Source of the DNA: BM707 sp041592975
Lineage (GTDB): Bacteria > Desulfobacterota > Desulfuromonadia > Desulfuromonadales > UBA2294
Direction of reading: 5' to 3'
DNA length: 27,587 nucleotides
Assembly (NCBI GenBank): GCA_041592975.1
Contig: JBFHOZ010000009.1
Coordinates: forward strand, 1-27,587
Shown here: piece after piece, positions 23,604 to 27,587 of the stretch
Position numbering within the stretch: position 1 is the stretch's first letter
How the letters are laid out: each line of letters opens with the position of its first letter
Position numbers and translations under genes: made by a program
Notes under the pieces: model-generated
Told to the model about the DNA's origin: nothing
The model's input: the letters and a program-made list of their open reading frames with translations, nothing else
Database searches by the model: none

Positions 23604-25754
23604 ATGTCGAAGCAACGTTCACAGGAATATCGCGCCCGCGTCCTGAACGCCCTGAACACCCCCCGGCTGCAGGACGCCCTGCATCGCTTCGCCGATGCCT
23701 ACGTCGTTTCCCGGGAAAATGCTTTCGCCGGCAAGGATTTCGATGCCCTGCGCCAGGCGGTCGGCGAGATGAAGGACGAGGTCCGCGACCATCACCAGAG
23801 GTACATCGACCAGTTCGTCGCCAACGCGCAAAGCGCCGGCGCGACGGTCTATTTCGCCAAAACCGCCCAGGACGCCAACGACTACATCGCCGGGCTTGCC
23901 AGGGAGAAGGGGTGCAAGCTGGCCGTCAAGAGCAAGAGCATGGCGAGCGAGGAGACCCACCTCAACCTGGCCCTGGAGAAAGCCGACGTCAAAACGGTCG
24001 AGACCGATCTCGGCGAATGGATCATCCAGCTCGCCGGGCAGCGCCCGAGCCACATGGTCATGCCGGCCATCCACATGTTCCGCGACGAGGTCGCCGAGCT
24101 GTTCAGCAAGCAGACCGGCCAGTCCGAGTCGGACGACATCCCCCACCTGGTCGCGGTCGCCCGCCAGCAGCTGCGCCAGGAATACCTCAAGGCCGACATC
24201 GGCATCAGCGGCGCCAACATCGCCGTCGCCGAGACCGGCGGCATCGCCCTGGTGACCAACGAGGGGAATGCCCGCCTGGTCACCACCCTGCCGAAGATCC
24301 ACGTCGCCCTGGTCGGCATCGAGAAGCTCGTGCCGACCCTCGAGGACGCGCAGAAGGTCCTCGACGTGTTGCCGCGCAACGCCACCGGCCAGCTGCTGAC
24401 CTCCTACGTCACCTGGATCCGCGGCGCCGTGCCGTGCGGCGAAGGCGACAAGGAGCTGCACATCGTCCTGCTCGACAACGGCCGCTCCGCCCTGGCCGAA
24501 TCGCCACACTGCAAGGACGCCCTGCGCTGCGTCAAGTGCGGCGCCTGCGCCAACGTCTGCCCGATTTACCAGACCGTCGGCGGCCATGTCTTCGGCCATA
24601 TCTACATCAGCGCCATCGGCATCATCCTGACCGCCTTTTTCCACGGCCTCGACAAGGCGGCCGAGATCGTCCGTGCCTGCATCGGCTGCCGCGCCTGCGT
24701 CGCCGTCTGCCCGAGCAACATCGACCTCGAAAGCATCATCCTGCACCTGCGCGAGGTGATCGGCGAGGAGGAGGGGATCGGCGTCGGCAAGGCGCTGGTC
24801 TTCAAGAAGGTGATGCGCAACCGCAAGCTCTTCCACACCCTGCTCCGCGCCGGCAGCAAGCTGCAGAAGCCGGTCACCCGGGGGGAACGGACCATCCGCC
24901 ACCTGCCGCTCTTCTTCTCGTCGCTGACCGAGTGGCGCGCCCTGCCGGCGATTGCCGACACGCCGCTGCGCGACCAGTGGAAGACCATCGGGCAAAAAGT
25001 CGAAAAACCACGCTACAAGGTCGCTTTTTTTGCCGGCTGCCTCAATGACTTCGTCTACCCGGAACTCGGCCATGACCTGGTCAAGGTTCTCAACAAGCTC
25101 GGCTGCGAAGTCACCCTGCCCCTCGAGCAGAACTGCTGCGGGGTGCCGGCGCTCTACTCCGGCGACCGGGAGACGGCGACCGTGCTCGCCGAGCAGAATA
25201 TCGCGGCGATGCTGGCAGGCGATCCCGACTTTGTCGTCACCACCTGCCCGACCTGCACCATGTCGCTGCAGCGTGACTTCGTCGACCTGCTCAGGGACAA
25301 CCCGGTCTGGGCGGAAAAGGCGGCGGCCCTGTCGGAGAAAACCATCGATATCGCCCGCCTGCTGCACGAGAAGCTTGATGCCGGGGAACTGCTCAAGGGC
25401 AAGGCCGGCCCGGTCAAAGTCACCTACCACGACTCCTGCCACCTCAAGCGGGGCGCCGGCGTCTGGCGGGAGCCGCGCGCGTTGCTCGCCGGGTCGGGCC
25501 GCGAGGTGATCGAGATGGCCCACTCCGACCGCTGCTGCGGCTTCGGCGGCTCCTACTCTTTCACCAGCCATCCCGACATCGCCAAGCGGATCCTCGCCGA
25601 CAAGCTCAAGGACATCGAAGCGACCGGCGCCGACTGTGTCGCCATGGACTGCCCCGGCTGCATGCTGCAGATCAGGGGGGGGCTGGAGAAGAAGCCGGCC
25701 AGGATCAGGGCGGCGCACACCATCGAACTGCTGGCCGAAGTTCTCGACGACTGA
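23604..25754 (+). CDS. Fused LldF-LldE (LutB-LutA) iron-sulfur subunit of L-lactate dehydrogenase
   Basis: This 716-residue single chain joins what are two proteins in Bacillus or Shewanella. Residues about 1-295 form the LutB LUD domain (KSKSMASEETHLN, GISGANIAVAETGGIALVTNEGNARLVTT). About 300-375 carry two [4Fe-4S] motifs (CVKCGACANVCP and CIGCRACVAVCP). About 470-716 are the LutA part with two CCG domains (FFAGCLNDFVYPELG to NCCGVPALYSG, and HDSCHLKRG to RCCGFGGSYSF). It should oxidise L-lactate to pyruvate with LldG and feed electrons to the membrane. The same fused layout is known in Desulfovibrio. ATG 23604 has GAGG upstream; a TTG at 23598 is possible. A terminator follows. Confidence 0.94.
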   Translation: MSKQRSQEYRARVLNALNTPRLQDALHRFADAYVVSRENAFAGKDFDALRQAVGEMKDEVRDHHQRYIDQFVANAQSAGATVYFAKTAQDANDYIAGLAREKGCKLAVKSKSMASEETHLNLALEKADVKTVETDLGEWIIQLAGQRPSHMVMPAIHMFRDEVAELFSKQTGQSESDDIPHLVAVARQQLRQEYLKADIGISGANIAVAETGGIALVTNEGNARLVTTLPKIHVALVGIEKLVPTLEDAQKVLDVLPRNATGQLLTSYVTWIRGAVPCGEGDKELHIVLLDNGRSALAESPHCKDALRCVKCGACANVCPIYQTVGGHVFGHIYISAIGIILTAFFHGLDKAAEIVRACIGCRACVAVCPSNIDLESIILHLREVIGEEEGIGVGKALVFKKVMRNRKLFHTLLRAGSKLQKPVTRGERTIRHLPLFFSSLTEWRALPAIADTPLRDQWKTIGQKVEKPRYKVAFFAGCLNDFVYPELGHDLVKVLNKLGCEVTLPLEQNCCGVPALYSGDRETATVLAEQNIAAMLAGDPDFVVTTCPTCTMSLQRDFVDLLRDNPVWAEKAAALSEKTIDIARLLHEKLDAGELLKGKAGPVKVTYHDSCHLKRGAGVWREPRALLAGSGREVIEMAHSDRCCGFGGSYSFTSHPDIAKRILADKLKDIEATGADCVAMDCPGCMLQIRGGLEKKPARIRAAHTIELLAEVLDD

Positions 25755-25790
25755 TCGCCGCTGGACAGTCTTCGGCAAACATGTCACCAT

Positions 25791-25822
25791 GCTCCGGAGG
25801 CAGCCCGCCTCCGGAGCCTTTT
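25791..25822 (+). terminator. Terminator after the lld operon, overlapping the next gene's ribosome site
   Basis: Eleven-bp arms (25791-25801 and 25807-25817, GCTCCGGAGGC type) around a 5-nt loop are followed by CTTTT. The GGAG of the 3-prime arm is the only apparent ribosome-binding sequence for ATG 25826, so the hairpin would also hide that site in read-through mRNA. Confidence 0.75.
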
Positions 25823-25825
25823 CCT

Positions 25826-26941
25826 ATGAGAGCATCCTACCCGTCGGTCAGCACCACCCGCATCCGGCTGTCGCGCCGTGACCTCGCCGACATGATCCGC
25901 CTGGTCCGGGCGCTGTTCCGGCTCAGCCGCCTCCCCGGCTACCGCCAGTCGGTCTGGCCGCTGGTGCCGGAGATCGCCCGCTTCAACCCGGGACACGACG
26001 CGGTCATGATGGGTTACGACTTCCACCTCTCCGATGACGGCCCGCAGCTGATCGAGGTGAACAACAACGCCGGCGGCGGCCTGCTCGCGTGGCTCGCCTA
26101 CAAGCCGGAAGAGATGCAGGCCCACGACGTTCTCCCGGATCGTCTGCGCGAGCAGCTGGTCGCCTCGTTCGCCGAGGAGATGCGCCGCTTCACCGGCAGC
26201 AACAGCGTCCTCCCCAGGCGCATCGCCATCGTCGACGAGAACCCCGAGGAACAGTTCCTCTACCCGGAGATGGAGATCTTCCGCGAGCTGTTCGCCGACT
26301 GGTGCAGCTGCTGCGCGACCATCGTCGACCCGCGCGAGCTCGAGGCGAGCGCCAGGGGGGTGTTTATCAAGGGGATGCCAATCGACCTGATCTACAACCG
26401 CCACTGCGATTTCTACCTCGAAACCGAGGTGATGGCCGGGATCCGCGACGCTTACCGCAACGGCACCGTCTGCCTCACCCCCAATCCGTTCACCTACGGA
26501 CTGCTGGCCGACAAGCGGCGCCTCGCCTGCTGGACCAACCCGGAACGGCTGAAGGAAGCGGGCCTCGACGAGCGGAGCCGGGAGACCATCCTGCGGATGA
26601 TCCCCGAGAGCCACATTATGAGCGATCTCGACCCGGAAGCGCTCTGGGCCGATCGCAAGGACTGGGTGCTCAAGCCGGCCGTGCTTCACGCCAGCCGCGG
26701 TGTGCTGGTCGGCTCCAGCATCTCCCGCAAGCGCTTCAACGAGTTCGTCCCGGAAGAGACCATCGTTCAGCGCTTCGTCCCGGCGACCCTGACCGAAACC
26801 CCGGACGGCGAACTGAAAACCGATTTCCGCCTGTTCGTCTACCGGCACCGGGTGCTCGGCATCGCCGCCCGGCTCTACCGGGGGCAGGTCACCAACCTGC
26901 GGACCGAGGGGGGCGGGTTCGCCGCCGTCGACCTCGTCTGA
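25826..26941 (+). CDS. ATP-grasp-like protein of unknown substrate
   Basis: This 371-residue soluble protein shows ATP-grasp-like features. An acidic metal/substrate strand reads GYDFHLSDDGPQLIEVNNNAGGGLLAW (about 64-90). A probable nucleotide-binding lysine strand is WVLKPAVLHASRGVLVGSS, followed by EETIVQRFVP, and a late segment reads TDFRLFVYRHRVLGIAARLY and VTNLRTEGGGFAAV. The unusual order, with an E-x-NNN motif before the lysine strand, suggests a permuted or divergent ATP-grasp of the glutathionylspermidine-synthetase-like kind. The central cysteines (DWCSCC) are notable. The substrate, possibly a peptide- or amide-bond acceptor, is unknown. ATG 25826 has GGAG 9 nt upstream, inside the lld terminator. 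It stands apart from metabolic neighbours. Confidence 0.7.
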   Translation: MRASYPSVSTTRIRLSRRDLADMIRLVRALFRLSRLPGYRQSVWPLVPEIARFNPGHDAVMMGYDFHLSDDGPQLIEVNNNAGGGLLAWLAYKPEEMQAHDVLPDRLREQLVASFAEEMRRFTGSNSVLPRRIAIVDENPEEQFLYPEMEIFRELFADWCSCCATIVDPRELEASARGVFIKGMPIDLIYNRHCDFYLETEVMAGIRDAYRNGTVCLTPNPFTYGLLADKRRLACWTNPERLKEAGLDERSRETILRMIPESHIMSDLDPEALWADRKDWVLKPAVLHASRGVLVGSSISRKRFNEFVPEETIVQRFVPATLTETPDGELKTDFRLFVYRHRVLGIAARLYRGQVTNLRTEGGGFAAVDLV

Positions 26942-27009
26942 CCAGGATCGCCATCGGCAGGGGAAAAGCCCGACGAAACAGCCACTTCAACGCCGTCAGC
27001 AACAACATG

Positions 27010-27026
27010 TTGGTACGCGAATTGCT
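27010..27026 (+). promoter_or_regulatory. Sigma54 promoter of the YcbK-like gene
   Basis: TTGGTACGCGAATTGCT matches TGGYAC-N5-TTGCW with exact GG-N10-GC spacing. Transcription should start near 27037, about 30 nt before ATG 27067. No paired upstream sites were recognised in the short gap to the preceding gene. Confidence 0.8.
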
Positions 27027-27066
27027 TTTATCTGGCGACATGGACAACGTCGCGAGGATTGGAACT

Positions 27067-27587
27067 ATGTGCATGGATGGAAGCAGGATGGACAACGCCG
27101 GCCGCGGAACCGTCGGGCTGAACCGGAGGCAGTTCTGTAAATCCGGCATGTTAGCCCTGGCCGGCCTCGCTCTGCCGAGCCGGGCCCTGGCCAGCCTGTC
27201 CGGACTCCGCCCGCCGGAGCGCCGGCTCTCCTTCTACCATACGCACACCGGCGAGGCGCTCGATTGTGCCACCTACTGGGCAAATGGCACACCGCAGCCC
27301 GACGGTTTGACGGACATCTACCACATCCTGCGCGACCACCGCTGCAACCAGGTCGCCGAAATCGACCTCCGCCTGCTCGACCAGCTGGTGATGCTCAACC
27401 GGACCCTCGGCAACGAGGAGCCGCTCCATATCATCTCCGGGTTCCGCTCGGAGGAGACCAACGCCTACCTGCGCAAAAAGAGCCAGGGGGGGGGCGTCGC
27501 CAGGCGCTCCCTGCACATGGACGGCCGCGCCATCGACATCCGTATCCCCGGCATCGCCACCGAGACCCTGCGCGATGCGGCCCTGTC
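27067..27587 (+). CDS. Tat-exported YcbK/DUF882-type M15 peptidase-like protein (C-terminus cut)
   Basis: This is the first 173 codons of a periplasmic protein of the peptidoglycan peptidase M15/YcbK family. A twin-arginine signal is present, LNRRQFCKSGMLALAGLALPSRALA, implying Tat export. The mature part has RRLSFYHTHTGEAL, DIYHILRDHR, EIDLRLLDQLVML, HIISGFRSEETNAYLR, and the zinc-site segment SLHMDGRAIDIRI, which carries the H-x6-D arrangement of M15 peptidases. The usual length is about 180 residues, so only a few tens of residues are missing. ATG 27067 is preferred because GAGG lies 9 nt upstream and it falls after the sigma54 start; in-frame ATGs at 27040, 27073 and 27088 exist. It probably trims or remodels peptidoglycan. 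Confidence 0.88.
   Translation, partial: MCMDGSRMDNAGRGTVGLNRRQFCKSGMLALAGLALPSRALASLSGLRPPERRLSFYHTHTGEALDCATYWANGTPQPDGLTDIYHILRDHRCNQVAEIDLRLLDQLVMLNRTLGNEEPLHIISGFRSEETNAYLRKKSQGGGVARRSLHMDGRAIDIRIPGIATETLRDAAL

Noticed and set aside
27040..27066. In-frame upstream start ATG 27040 for the YcbK-like protein
   Set aside because: The predicted sigma54 transcription start is at about 27037, leaving no room for a ribosome site.

Overview
This is a high-GC, gene-dense stretch of bacterial chromosome. No rRNA, tRNA, CRISPR array, insertion sequence or phage gene was seen. The gene content suggests a Desulfuromonadales-type (Geobacter/Desulfuromonas-like) deltaproteobacterium: sigma54 activators, a TRAP transporter with GlcD/GlcF-type oxidase, a fused LldF-LldE lactate dehydrogenase subunit, a UGA-encoded selenoprotein and YHYYP-type small lipoproteins. 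The lineage is an inference; no phylogenetic marker was compared.

Left part (1-5.2 kb, minus strand): a protein-quality-control cluster reads leftward as hsp20, hsp20 and clpB (cut by the window edge). A sigma54-activator gene lies directly upstream. Between them are a large inverted repeat and a weak sigma54-like promoter.

Redox part (5.2-8.9 kb): two paralogous small lipoproteins (minus); a thioredoxin-fold peroxiredoxin-like gene whose first redox residue is encoded by an in-frame TGA followed by a SECIS-like hairpin, so almost certainly a selenoprotein; a convergent Tpx-like peroxidase with a lipoprotein signal and no resolving cysteine; and a metallo-beta-lactamase-fold hydrolase.

Signalling part (8.9-11.9 kb, plus strand): a membrane histidine kinase of the HisKA_3 class, its response regulator, then an FCD/FadR-family (LldR-like) regulator, closed by a bidirectional terminator.

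Catabolic part (12-25.8 kb): a minus-strand operon dctP-dctQ-dctM-glcD-glcF (uptake and oxidation of a 2-hydroxyacid such as lactate or glycolate); a minus-strand operon thiolase, acetoacetate CoA-transferase, 3-hydroxybutyrate dehydrogenase and sigma54 activator (3-hydroxybutyrate to acetyl-CoA); and a divergent plus-strand operon for an LldG/LldF-LldE-type L-lactate dehydrogenase. The same 11-bp FadR-type operator (TGGTCAKACCA) lies at the promoters of the FCD regulator, the TRAP/glc operon and the lld operon, so the window appears to carry a complete local lactate regulon. The 3-hydroxybutyrate operon has an excellent sigma54 promoter, two upstream 18-bp palindromic sites, and its probable activator as its last gene.

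Right end (25.8-27.6 kb, plus strand): an ATP-grasp-like protein of unknown substrate, then a Tat-exported YcbK/DUF882-type M15 peptidase-like protein with its own strong sigma54 promoter, cut by the window edge.
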